From: Desulfotignum sp.
GTDB lineage: Bacteria; Desulfobacterota; Desulfobacteria; Desulfobacterales; Desulfobacteraceae
Assembly (NCBI GenBank): GCA_011389575.1
Contig: JAABUB010000035.1
Coordinates: 1-33,706 of the forward strand
Direction of reading: 5' to 3'
Length of the DNA stretch: 33,706 nucleotides
Of this stretch, positions 24,624 through 32,988 are shown one piece after another. The first letter of the stretch is position 1. Each line of letters opens with the position of its first letter. The translations under genes were made by a program, and so were the position numbers. The notes under the pieces were generated by a model. That model was not told the origin of the DNA, did no database searches, and saw only the letters and a program-made list of their open reading frames with translations.

Positions 24624-24968
24624 TTATTTTTTGTGATATCTGATTTCAAACGTGACACATCCCTGGGGGATACTGTAGGGACCATGGGTCATTCCCGGCG
24701 GGCGGCAGGCATAATAGCCCGGCAGATAGGTTTCTTTTTTGGCGATATCGTGAAGCGATCCTTCCACCAGGAGCACCTCTTCCCAGAAATCATGCACCAG
24801 GGTATCAGCGGTCTCAATGCCCGGGGGAAACTTAAGCATACGGGTGTAATCCCCGGTATCCGGGTCATAACTCAATATTTTCTCTTTGATGCCTAAGGTA
24901 TCGCCTTCCACATCTTTCCATTCATAGTGGGTATCATAGTCTGTAAATTCAATTTCCGGTTTTGCCAT
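24624..24968 (-). CDS. small cupin-domain protein
   Basis: 114 residues forming one cupin barrel: FPPGIETADTLVHDFWEEVLLVEGSL, then PPGMTHGPYSIPQGCVTFEIRY. The histidines near the centre (LVHDFWEE, MTHGPY) could bind a metal. It resembles small ChrR/DUF4437-type cupins. An isomerase, lyase or sensing role is possible, but none can be assigned. AGGAGG precedes the ATG, and the gene overlaps the GntR gene by 20 nt, so the two are co-transcribed. Confidence 0.72.
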   Translation of the reverse strand: MAKPEIEFTDYDTHYEWKDVEGDTLGIKEKILSYDPDTGDYTRMLKFPPGIETADTLVHDFWEEVLLVEGSLHDIAKKETYLPGYYACRPPGMTHGPYSIPQGCVTFEIRYHKK

Positions 24969-25635
24969 TGGTTTTTTCCTCCTGTTTGCTTTGTTTGACA
25001 GCCAGTTTGCTGTATTCCAGATGGGTTTCCATCAACTGCATAGCCTCTGCGACCTGTCCTTTTATTACTGCAGCCAGTATGGCATCATGCTCTGAGACAA
25101 CCGTCTGCATCCGCCCGGCGATCCCTAACGCCTTGAACCCCATCAGGTGCATGATATCTCTGATATCCTGCATCATCTCCATAAGATATGCATTTTCTGT
25201 CAGCCGGGTAAACATGATATGAAAATTGCGGTCCGCTTCCATGAATGCCACTGCATTTTTTTTCTGCGCCGCATCTTTCTGGGCCTGTAAGAAATTGTTC
25301 AGCCCGGAGATATCCAGGGTTTTATGGTTGATGCAGGCTTTTTTAATGGAAAAAACCTCCAGCGCTGTCCGGATCTCAAACACATCCTCGATCTCTTTGT
25401 CAGAAAAGGTGTTGATGATCACCCCTTTCTGGGGCAAAAATTTAATCAGACGCTTTGAGGAAAGTTCCAGCAGGGCTTCTCTCACCGGGGTCCGGGAGAT
25501 CCCCAGATCTTTTGCCAGACTTTTTTCATTGTACACTACATCTGCGGTGAGTTCATTGGTGAGAATGGAACGGCGCAATACCTTGAGGGCGGTTTTTGCC
25601 AGTGGCTCAGATTTTCTGATTTTGGTCAACCCCAT
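24949..25635 (-). CDS. GntR-family (FCD) regulator of the betaine-like cluster
   Basis: About 228 residues. The winged helix (NEKSLAKDLGISRTPVREALLELSS) is followed by an FCD domain with EADRNFHIMFTRLTENAYL. It is strikingly similar over its whole length to the GntR protein at 31979-32653 (shared stretches include LGISRTPVREALLELS and DIRDIMHLMGFKAL), so the two are paralogues. The start is set at MGLTKI, conserved in both and nine bases after GGGGAG; an ATG at 25641 is too close to that site. It is the first gene of the minus-strand run and overlaps the cupin gene. Confidence 0.92.
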   Translation of the reverse strand: MGLTKIRKSEPLAKTALKVLRRSILTNELTADVVYNEKSLAKDLGISRTPVREALLELSSKRLIKFLPQKGVIINTFSDKEIEDVFEIRTALEVFSIKKACINHKTLDISGLNNFLQAQKDAAQKKNAVAFMEADRNFHIMFTRLTENAYLMEMMQDIRDIMHLMGFKALGIAGRMQTVVSEHDAILAAVIKGQVAEAMQLMETHLEYSKLAVKQSKQEEKTNGKTGN

Positions 25636-25641
25636 GCGCAT

Positions 25642-26138
25642 ATGCTCCCCAAAATGTTCAATACTCTATGATATGTGTAATTACGTATTGTGCATGTGAT
25701 ATATTACATAAAACATGAAGTCAAGCCCAAAAATCAAATTTTTTCGTGTGGTGTGCAGACCCCTTTGTCAGAATAATTGTCGCATGAGCTAAAAACCTTT
25801 TTTAGGGATGCAGGAACCAGGATTGTTTCGGAAAATAACATGATTTACATGAAGGAAGTGTATAATACTCCGAATGCGATGGCTTATGTTATCGGCGTTA
25901 TTTCCCTTGAAGGTGACCTCACCCCATTTCACATTTTGATTGACAAAAAGCGTTGTCCTATCCTAAGTTGAAATGACGTCGAAAAATGTAAGGCTGGTGT
26001 ACCTTGAAAAAAAATTACACTGGCAATTAAGGGGGGGAGACCAGAGGCTTTTGTGGAAGCGGTTGGAGGCAAAGGCAATTTGGCGAAAATCAGTGGATAT
26101 AAAATTAAAATCTGAAAACTGAAAAAGGGGAAAGAACA
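25642..26138. other. AT-rich intergenic region with a degenerate reading frame
   Basis: This holds the promoters of the leftward GntR cluster and the rightward TRAP operon. From 25777 to 26115 one plus-strand frame looks partly protein-like (NTPNAMAYVIGVISLEGD, then GGRPEAFVEAVGGKGNL) but is broken by TGA at 25969 and 26005, has only a TTG as possible start and lacks a good ribosome site. I read it as a decayed gene fragment; I do not recognise the family. GTAATTAC near 25678 is a possible GntR half-site pair. Confidence 0.3.
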
Positions 26139-27239
26139 ATGAAACATACCATTAAAACCATTTCAAGTTTCCTGTGTGCGATTTTTGCGGTCGGCCTGAT
26201 TTTTTCAGCGGCAGACAGCCATGCGGCCAAGGATGTTATCAAGTGGAAATATAACTCCTTGTGGCCCTCGGGCTTTGCTCTGTATGAGGCTGATAAGTAT
26301 TTTGTTGAAACGGTTAACAAATTAAGCGACGGACGTCTGCAAATCAAGCTTTATCCGGCCGGACAAATGATAGCGGGCCACCAGAATTTTGATGCCGTCA
26401 AAAAAGGGACCATGGAATTGGCTGGGGACTTTGGACCTTACTGGGCGGGCAAAAATACTGCGTTCGATCTTCTGGGCACAACCCCCATGGGAATGACATG
26501 GATTGATTACATACTGTGGATTTATCATGGAGGTGGCCAGAAAATTTATGATGAACTTTACGGGGAACACAACATCAAATGGCTGCTTGAATCAATGACC
26601 CCGGTGGAATCAGGCTTCCGCACCAATGTTCCGATCAAAAGCTTAGAGGATTTTGAAGGACTGAAGCTTCGTATGGGGAGTCTTTTCGGCCAGAGGATAC
26701 TCGAAAAATTAGGAGCTTCACCCATAATGATGGACGGCAGTGAGATATACGAAGCTGTATCCAGAGGGGTAGTGGATGGAGCGGAATTCAGCGTTCCGGC
26801 GGTGGACTGGTCGGCAGGCTTTCAGGAAATTGCTGACTACTGGTGCGCTCCGGCCTGGTATCAGACGGCAATTGTTCTGGGCATCATGATAAACAAGGAT
26901 GCATGGGAAGCCCTGCCTGATGACCTTAAAGAAGTCGTCATACAGGCAAGCCGTGCCAGTACGGCTTATATGAGCTCATGGTTTGAGTATCAGAATATAG
27001 AGGCGACCCAAAAATTTTTGGAAAAAGGAATCAAGATAACCAGCCTGGATGATTCAGCCATGCAGAAACTCCAGGGAATTATCAACGAAGTCCTTGCCGA
27101 AGAAGCCAAAAAAAATCCTGATTTCGCAAAAGTTTTGAAATCCCAGATCCAGTATATGAAAGACTTTGCACCTGTGCGTGCTTATGAAAAACCTTATACT
27201 TTCGGTTTCAACCCTGAAAGCTATCCGGAACTTCCTTAG
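26139..27239 (+). CDS. dctP: TRAP transporter substrate-binding protein (DctP), second system
   Basis: 366 residues with a signal peptide: hydrophobic IFAVGLIFSAADSHAA, cleavage near residue 30. The DctP fold is shown by LYPAGQMIAGHQNFDAVKKGTMEL-type sequence and by Arg178 in GLKLRMG, the usual carboxylate-binding position. AGGGGAAAG precedes the ATG. Downstream DctQM and a GlcD/GlcF-like pair suggest a 2-hydroxy acid such as lactate or glycolate as substrate. It is only distantly similar to the first DctP, so a different ligand is expected. Confidence 0.93.
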   Translation: MKHTIKTISSFLCAIFAVGLIFSAADSHAAKDVIKWKYNSLWPSGFALYEADKYFVETVNKLSDGRLQIKLYPAGQMIAGHQNFDAVKKGTMELAGDFGPYWAGKNTAFDLLGTTPMGMTWIDYILWIYHGGGQKIYDELYGEHNIKWLLESMTPVESGFRTNVPIKSLEDFEGLKLRMGSLFGQRILEKLGASPIMMDGSEIYEAVSRGVVDGAEFSVPAVDWSAGFQEIADYWCAPAWYQTAIVLGIMINKDAWEALPDDLKEVVIQASRASTAYMSSWFEYQNIEATQKFLEKGIKITSLDDSAMQKLQGIINEVLAEEAKKNPDFAKVLKSQIQYMKDFAPVRAYEKPYTFGFNPESYPELP

Positions 27240-27262
27240 TATCTGCAAATTTCTCGGTGATG

Positions 27263-27300
27263 ATATGGATTCCTGGAAGTATTTGTCCGGGAATCCATAT
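27263..27300 (+). terminator. hairpin after second dctP
   Basis: ATATGGATTCCTGG (27263-27276) pairs with CCGGGAATCCATAT (27287-27300), 14 bp with one G-U, across a 10-nt loop, followed by TTATTT. It is placed exactly as in the first TRAP operon, between dctP and dctQ. The T tract is imperfect, so it may be a weak terminator or an RNA-stabilising stem. Confidence 0.65.
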
Positions 27301-27337
27301 TTATTTAAAGATATAGAAGACTGGAAGGATAACTCGT

Positions 27338-27847
27338 ATGACCATGGTTAACAAACTGCTTTCACTCATAGATACGACAAATGAGTGGATAGGAAGAATC
27401 TTTGCCTGCCTGATTATTCCGCTGATGTTTCTGATTGTTTTCGAAGTATTCACAAGACGTATTCTGGGCAATCCCACAGTCTGGACCTTTGAAGTAATCA
27501 TTCAGTTATATGCTGCGCTTTTCATGATGGCGGCCCCGCTTACCCTGCTGTACAACAAGCATGTCTCTGTTGATATTTTTGCCTCGAAACTGTCTCCGAA
27601 AAAACGGGCGGTTATTGATATTTTAACTTATCTTATCTTCTTTTTCCCTTTTGTACTGATTCTGTTTAACGAGGGCTATGAATATGCGATGCTGTCCTGG
27701 GAATTATTGGAGAAAAAACACTCGGCCGGCTTTGCCATGCCCATATATCCCCTTAAAACCGTGATTCCTGTCACAGCTTTTCTGCTTTTTCTGCAGGGAA
27801 TCTCTATTGTTATCAAAAAAATTATATTTTTAAAAACTGCGAGGTAG
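27338..27847 (+). CDS. dctQ: TRAP transporter small permease (DctQ), second system
   Basis: 169 residues with four hydrophobic segments, starting with FACLIIPLMFLIVFEVF and including ALFMMAAPLTLLYNKHVSVDIFASKL, the family's conserved loop after segment 2. It pairs with the DctM that follows without a gap. The start ATG at 27338 follows GAAGGA at a suitable distance. Confidence 0.9.
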   Translation: MTMVNKLLSLIDTTNEWIGRIFACLIIPLMFLIVFEVFTRRILGNPTVWTFEVIIQLYAALFMMAAPLTLLYNKHVSVDIFASKLSPKKRAVIDILTYLIFFFPFVLILFNEGYEYAMLSWELLEKKHSAGFAMPIYPLKTVIPVTAFLLFLQGISIVIKKIIFLKTAR

Positions 27848-29176
27848 ATGATGTCACCAGAAACGATTCTTCCAATTCTCATGTTCGTTCTGCTCATCAT
27901 AGGATTGTTGATGGGGCACCCTCTGGCCTTCACGCTGGGCGGACTGGCGGTTATCTTCGGATACGTGGGCTGGGGACCGGAAGCTTTCGGCATGTTTATA
28001 AACCGCATATATTCCTCGGCCATGAACAATTATGTTCTTATTGCCGTGCCGCTGTTTGTCCTGATGGCCAACTTCCTGGACCAGTCAAGAATAATGGAAG
28101 GTCTTTTTAATTCCATGCGTTACCTTTTCGGTCCGGTGCGCGGCGGTGTTGCCATAGCAGTTATCGTGCTGGGTGTGATTTTTGCCGCATGCACCGGTGT
28201 AATAGGCGCATCCGTTGTAACAATGGCTTTGCTTGCCACGCCCCCGCTTCTGCAGTACGGCTACCGCAAAGAGCTTATCGCAGGCACTATCTGTGCAGGC
28301 GGCACTCTCGGGATACTTATTCCTCCGAGCATAATGCTCGTTCTGATGGGTTCCTACAGCGGCATACCCGTGGGAAAGCTTTTTATGGCTGCCATAATCC
28401 CGGGAATGCTTCTTTCATCCCTCTATCTCATATATGTTATTGCCAAATGCTGGATAAATCCGGACTGGGGCCCGGCCCTGAGTAAAAAAGAAAGACAGGA
28501 TATAACAACAAAGCAGATTCTGATAGACTGTCTGAAAAATTTAATCCCCCCGGTTTTGCTTATCCTCTCTGTTCTGGGCTCAATTTTTGCCGGCGTTGCT
28601 ACCCCTACGGAAGCTGCGGGAATGGGTGCCTTTGTTGCTTTTTTGATGATGATTTTCTACGGCCGTTTTTCCTGGAAGGCCCTGTGGCAGTCTATTGTTT
28701 CAACAACCACGGTAACCTCTATGGTTCTTATGATCGTTGTGGGCGGCACCTGTTTTACCGGCGTGTTTATTGGCCTTGGGGGAGATGAACTGGTCTCTTC
28801 CATGATACTGGGCATGGGCAGCAAATGGGCATCGTTTGCACTTATGATGATCATCGTTCTGGTTTTGGGCATGTTTATCGACTGGATCGGCATTACAATG
28901 ATATGTCTGCCTCTGTTTGTACCCATAGCCGCTGATCTGGGCTTCAATCCAGTATGGTTTGTAATGATGATTGCCATCAATCTGCAGGCCTCCTTTCTGA
29001 CTCCGCCGCTCGGATATTCATTTTTCTATTACAAGGGTGCCGGCGGGGCCACCGATAAAATCAGCATGATGGAGATTTACCGCGGTATTATGCCGTTTAT
29101 CTTCCTCATGATCATAGGCCTTATGCTCTGTATTCTGATCCCCGGGCTCACCTTGTGGCTGCCGAGTCTGATGTAG
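27848..29176 (+). CDS. dctM: TRAP transporter large permease (DctM), second system
   Basis: 442-residue protein with about 12 hydrophobic segments. Motifs are GHPLAFTLGG, GGTLGILIPPSIML, GVATPTEAAGMGA and the C-terminal FLTPPLGYSFFYYKGAG. The gene begins directly after the dctQ stop. Two tandem ATG codons at 27848 and 27851 could both serve as the start. Confidence 0.93.
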   Translation: MMSPETILPILMFVLLIIGLLMGHPLAFTLGGLAVIFGYVGWGPEAFGMFINRIYSSAMNNYVLIAVPLFVLMANFLDQSRIMEGLFNSMRYLFGPVRGGVAIAVIVLGVIFAACTGVIGASVVTMALLATPPLLQYGYRKELIAGTICAGGTLGILIPPSIMLVLMGSYSGIPVGKLFMAAIIPGMLLSSLYLIYVIAKCWINPDWGPALSKKERQDITTKQILIDCLKNLIPPVLLILSVLGSIFAGVATPTEAAGMGAFVAFLMMIFYGRFSWKALWQSIVSTTTVTSMVLMIVVGGTCFTGVFIGLGGDELVSSMILGMGSKWASFALMMIIVLVLGMFIDWIGITMICLPLFVPIAADLGFNPVWFVMMIAINLQASFLTPPLGYSFFYYKGAGGATDKISMMEIYRGIMPFIFLMIIGLMLCILIPGLTLWLPSLM

Positions 29177-29246
29177 ATGCAAAACCCTGTCAGGCTGCAA
29201 TTTTTGAAACCACCGCGGCACTGCCCTGCCGTTTGAGGAGAATAAA

Positions 29247-30620
29247 ATGATTAATGAAGAAAGCAAGTCGCAATTAAAGCAGGTCGTGGGTGAAGAAAGA
29301 TTCTTTGATGACCCGGAAGAGATCCTGAGTTTTTCCTATGATGCGTTTATCCTTACAAGTGAACCGGATGTGGTTATTTATCCCATAACAACCGAAGAAG
29401 TCTCCGGTATTATGAAGATCGCTGACAGGGAAAATATTCCTGTCACCTGCAGGGGAAGCGGAACAAATATCAGTGCTGCCTCGCTTCCGGTGAAAAAGGG
29501 AATTGCACTTTGCTTCACAAAGATGAACAGGGTCATAGAGGTCAACACCCAGGACCGTTATGTAATAGTCGAGCCCGGACTTATAAACGGCGAACTCCAG
29601 AAAGTTCTTGCCCAAGAGGGGTTTTTCTATCCCCCGGATCCGGGAAGCATTAATGTTTCAACCATCGGGGGGAATATCGCCCAGAATGCAGGGGGACCCA
29701 GATGCCTGAAATACGGAGTTACCAGCGACTATGTCCTGGCAATGGAGGTGGTTCTGGTTTCGGGCAAAATTGTGCGCGTCGGCAGCAGAAACGTAAAGGA
29801 TGTGACCGGATATAAACTTTCCAGCCTTTTTTGCGGTTCAGAGGGCACCCTGGGAATTGTCACCGAGGCCACCCTCCGGGTCGTGTCGATTGCTGAATCC
29901 CACCGGACCATACTTGCCACTTATGACGACCTTGAAGATACTGCAAATACTGTGGCCGATATTATCGGTTCCGGCATTCTTCCGGCAGCAATGGAGCTGA
30001 TGGACAAGACGGTTATAAACGTTGTTGCAGATGCTTCCGGCATGTCGCTGCCCCGGGAGGCCGCAGGCATGCTTCTGATCGAGATCGACGGCGTGGAAGA
30101 AGCCGTGGAAAAAGAGATGAACAGGATTGCTGAAAAAGCCCGCGACAACGGCGCCCGTGATGTAACGGTGGCCCACACCCAAAAGGAAAGTGACGATCTG
30201 TGGGCCGCACGCCGGCTTGCATACGGGGCATTTGCACGGCTTGCCCCCAACTGCATTGTAGAGGATGTAACGGTTCCGGTGAGCAATGTGCCGAAAATGA
30301 TCAAGGCCACAAGAGAGATTGCAGACAGGTACAAGCTGCATTTGGGCATACTGGCCCATGCCGGTGACGGAAATATGCACCCGCTTATCGCCCATGATCC
30401 AAATGACAAGGATGAGCTGAAACGCATAGAACAGGCGGCAAAAGAAATATTTGAAACAGGGGTCTCTCTTGGCGGCACCCTTTCGGGGGAACACGGCATC
30501 GGTCTTGCCAAGGCTGAATTTCTGCCTCTTGTGATGAACCAGGACACCCTGGATCTTATGGCGGATATTAAAAAAACCCTGGACCCCAAGGGCATTTTGA
30601 ATCCGGGAAAGTTTGTATAA
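29247..30620 (+). CDS. glcD: GlcD-like FAD-linked 2-hydroxyacid dehydrogenase
   Basis: 457 residues. The FAD-binding PCMH-type N-terminal domain has CRGSGTNISAA, PPDPGS and STIGGNIAQNAGGPRCLKYG. The C-terminal FAD-oxidase domain contains HAGDGNMHPLI and GEHGIGLAKAEFL. The family oxidises glycolate, D-lactate or related 2-hydroxyacids to 2-oxoacids; the exact substrate is unclear. GAGGAG lies before the ATG. The following Fe-S gene, 15 bp downstream, would take the electrons to the quinone pool or another carrier. It belongs to the TRAP operon. Confidence 0.9.
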   Translation: MINEESKSQLKQVVGEERFFDDPEEILSFSYDAFILTSEPDVVIYPITTEEVSGIMKIADRENIPVTCRGSGTNISAASLPVKKGIALCFTKMNRVIEVNTQDRYVIVEPGLINGELQKVLAQEGFFYPPDPGSINVSTIGGNIAQNAGGPRCLKYGVTSDYVLAMEVVLVSGKIVRVGSRNVKDVTGYKLSSLFCGSEGTLGIVTEATLRVVSIAESHRTILATYDDLEDTANTVADIIGSGILPAAMELMDKTVINVVADASGMSLPREAAGMLLIEIDGVEEAVEKEMNRIAEKARDNGARDVTVAHTQKESDDLWAARRLAYGAFARLAPNCIVEDVTVPVSNVPKMIKATREIADRYKLHLGILAHAGDGNMHPLIAHDPNDKDELKRIEQAAKEIFETGVSLGGTLSGEHGIGLAKAEFLPLVMNQDTLDLMADIKKTLDPKGILNPGKFV

Positions 30621-30635
30621 GGAATTTGGCCTAAT

Positions 30636-31871
30636 ATGGATGTCAATGATATAGATAAATGTGTAAAATGCGGCCTGTGCCTGACCTCATGTCCTGTTTA
30701 TTATGAAATCTGCCGGGAACCTGTAAGCCCTCGGGGAAAAGTGCAGCTTGTCGCGGCCAGCAACCGGCAGAATCTGTCCATCTCCAGAAACCTGGAAAAT
30801 ATTTTTTCCCAGTGCCTGATGTGCGGGACCTGTACACAGAACTGTCCCAGCGGCGTCAGGCATGATATGCTTTTTATGCGGATGCGCTCGCAGATAGTCC
30901 ACGATTTTGGAAGAGACTGGAAAAAGCGGGTCCTGTATCATTTCCTTTCCCACGAGCACCAGTTGCAACTGGCCGCAGGATTCGTAAAATTCGGCAGAAA
31001 TACCATACTTGAAAAACTGGCCCGGGATACAAAGCTTGGAAACATACAGATAAAAAACATGCCCAGGCTGAATAAGGTGCCATTCAGACAGCAGGTCCCG
31101 GGCGTTGTCGAGCCTGAGGCAAAACCCCGGGGAACTGTTCTTTACTTTACCGGATGCGCTACAAATTATGTGTACGATGATATAGGCCGCGCCCTGGTAA
31201 GGGTCCTTACCACAATGGGCTACAGGGTAGAAATTCCCGGGGAACAGGTCTGCTGCGGTCTGCCCATGTTCTCTCAAGGGGGTTTTGAAACCGCAAAAAG
31301 CAATATACTTAAAAACACAAAACTTCTGGACCGTCCGGATGATACTGCGGTCATCGTAGACTGCGCCACATGCGGATATGCGCTGCGCAAGGGGTATGTG
31401 GACATATTGGAAGAATTACAAGCCGATTCTTCCGCAGCCCGGCGCTTGTCTTCAAAGGTCAAAGACATTTCCGAATTCATCTGGCAGCATTTTGACAAAT
31501 TAGAACCCTTCCTTGATCAGGAAAAACCAAAAACAACGGTGACATATCATGCGCCATGTCACCTGAGAAACAGCCAGGCAGTGGGAACGGATCTTATTGA
31601 ACAGCTTCTGGAAAAAATTCCCGGGGTGGATTACATCCGGGCTCCTGATACAGATGCATGCTGCGGCGGCGGCGGCACTTTCTTCTACGATCATCCCGAC
31701 ATATCAAAGAAAATCGTGGACAGAAAAATCAAAAATGCCACTGGAACAGGTGCCAGCCTCTGGGTTACAGGCTGTCCGGAGTGCCGGGTCAATTTATCCG
31801 GAAATCTGAAAAATCCAGAATCTCTTCAAGTGATACATCCCGTTCAACTCATAGAGCAATCTTTGAAATAA
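30636..31871 (+). CDS. glcF: GlcF-like iron-sulfur oxidoreductase subunit
   Basis: 411 residues. Two 4Fe-4S motifs lie at the N-terminus, CVKCGLCLTSCP (Cys9-Cys19) and CLMCGTCTQNCP. Two CCG domains follow, with CCGLPMFSQGG and CCGGGGTFF, the cysteine-rich motif shared by GlcF, LutA, GlpC and HdrB. It should accept electrons from the GlcD-like protein and pass them to the respiratory chain. It is the last gene of the operon; I see no strong terminator in the 107 bp before the convergent GntR gene. Confidence 0.9.
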   Translation: MDVNDIDKCVKCGLCLTSCPVYYEICREPVSPRGKVQLVAASNRQNLSISRNLENIFSQCLMCGTCTQNCPSGVRHDMLFMRMRSQIVHDFGRDWKKRVLYHFLSHEHQLQLAAGFVKFGRNTILEKLARDTKLGNIQIKNMPRLNKVPFRQQVPGVVEPEAKPRGTVLYFTGCATNYVYDDIGRALVRVLTTMGYRVEIPGEQVCCGLPMFSQGGFETAKSNILKNTKLLDRPDDTAVIVDCATCGYALRKGYVDILEELQADSSAARRLSSKVKDISEFIWQHFDKLEPFLDQEKPKTTVTYHAPCHLRNSQAVGTDLIEQLLEKIPGVDYIRAPDTDACCGGGGTFFYDHPDISKKIVDRKIKNATGTGASLWVTGCPECRVNLSGNLKNPESLQVIHPVQLIEQSLK

Positions 31872-31978
31872 CACCCGACCCCGTTTTCCACAAAAACTTG
31901 ATCATCTATTTTCATAATTTGTTTTTCGGGGCAGGGGATGGCCGCTATTACAAAAAATCAGGGAAATGATGGAAGAGA

Positions 31979-32653
31979 TCAGACAGGAATCTGTGCCCCG
32001 TCACAGACTGTCTTGACCCCATCCCGGCTGTTTTCCAGATGCACCCGCATCTGGTCCATGGCCAGTGACACATTTTTCTGCTGCACAGCAGCCAGAATTT
32101 TTTCGTGTTCTTTGACCACTGCCTCCATTCTGCCGGTGATGGCCAGGGCCTTGAACCCCATCAGATGCATGATATCCCGGATATCCTCCATCATATCGAT
32201 CAGATAATCATTTTTTGTCAGCCGGGTAAATCCGATATGAAAATTTCTGTCTGCTTCCATGAATTTTATTTCATCTTTTGAAGTGACGGCATTTTTCTGG
32301 TCTGTCAGACATTTTTCCAGGGATGTGGTGTCCAGATCATTGGCATTCAGGCACAGTTTCTGAACGGAAAAAACCTCCAGTGCTGTGCGGATCTCGAATG
32401 CATCATCAATGTCCTGAAGACTGAAGGTATTGATGACCACCCCTTTCTGGGGAAGAAATTTCACCAGCCGTTTTGCAGACAACTCCAGCAGGGCCTCTCT
32501 GACAGGGGTCCGGGAGATTCCCAGATCCTGGGCAATGCTTTTTTCATTGTAAATGACATTGGGTGTGAGTTCATTGTTTAAAATGGACTGCCGCAAAGCT
32601 TTTGTAACTTGTTTTGCCAGAGATTCCGGTTTTGTGATCTTGTTCAGGCCCAT
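31979..32653 (-). CDS. GntR-family (FCD) regulator, paralogue of the one at 24949-25635
   Basis: About 224 residues, with winged helix NEKSIAQDLGISRTPVREALLELSA and FCD domain EADRNFHIGFTRLTKNDYL. It differs from its paralogue mainly in the C-terminal effector domain and tail, which fits divergence of ligand with conserved DNA binding. The start is set at the conserved MGLNKI (32653); an upstream ATG at 32671 would add six residues, and GGAG lies 12 nt before the chosen start, so this is uncertain. It is convergent with glcF and probably controls that operon or the genes to its right. Confidence 0.9.
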   Translation of the reverse strand: MGLNKITKPESLAKQVTKALRQSILNNELTPNVIYNEKSIAQDLGISRTPVREALLELSAKRLVKFLPQKGVVINTFSLQDIDDAFEIRTALEVFSVQKLCLNANDLDTTSLEKCLTDQKNAVTSKDEIKFMEADRNFHIGFTRLTKNDYLIDMMEDIRDIMHLMGFKALAITGRMEAVVKEHEKILAAVQQKNVSLAMDQMRVHLENSRDGVKTVCDGAQIPV

Positions 32654-32684
32654 ATGTCTGTCATTCTCCATAATTGGTGTTCAT

Positions 32685-32740
32685 TGCTGTTAATAGCATT
32701 TTTCACCTGATTCTATCAATTATAATTATAATTAACAGCA
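32685..32740. promoter_or_regulatory. spaced inverted repeat before the GntR gene
   Basis: TGCTGTTAAT (32685-32694) and ATTAACAGCA (32731-32740) are perfect 10-nt complements separated by 36 AT-rich bases, in the promoter region of the GntR gene. It may be a pair of operator sites or a DNA loop site. Confidence 0.35.
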
Positions 32741-32798
32741 GGGCAATTGCATGTATGGCCGGGATTTCATCCCCGCTTACCACTGCCATCAGCGCCTA

Positions 32799-32988
32799 GT
32801 GCCGGGGGGTTCCTGCGGGTTGAATCCCATTCTGACGCGGTTGTTACAGTGTGTTGGGCATGCGAAGCGGTAAAAACGACAAACTGTCTGAGGACATACC
32901 TGCCCGCAGTTTTTGGCGTTCAGCGCAGCATGCCCTACACACTGTCAAATGCGGCAGACGGGTGAGACCCACAGGAACCCCCCGGCAC
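32799..32988. repeat. ~190-bp nested inverted repeat (element D)
   Basis: The outer arms 32799-32820 and 32967-32988 pair at 21 of 22 positions (left arm GTGCCGGGGGGTTCCTG...). The inner arms 32847-32863 and 32928-32944 pair at 16 of 17 (CAGTGTGTTGGGCATGC). The centre contains AAAACGACAAACTG and CAGTTTTTGGCG, which can also partly pair. It is unrelated in sequence to elements A-C apart from a TTCTGACGCGGTT resembling their TCTGACGG. It fills most of the 473-bp gap between the divergent GntR and sensor genes. Confidence 0.75.

Noticed and set aside
31872-31978. Terminator after glcF
   Set aside because: CCCCG and CGGGG can pair only across about 40 nt with poor inner pairing and no T tract; not convincing.
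32799-32988. Retron msr-msd region
   Set aside because: Nested inverted repeats are suggestive, but no reverse transcriptase gene lies in the window.
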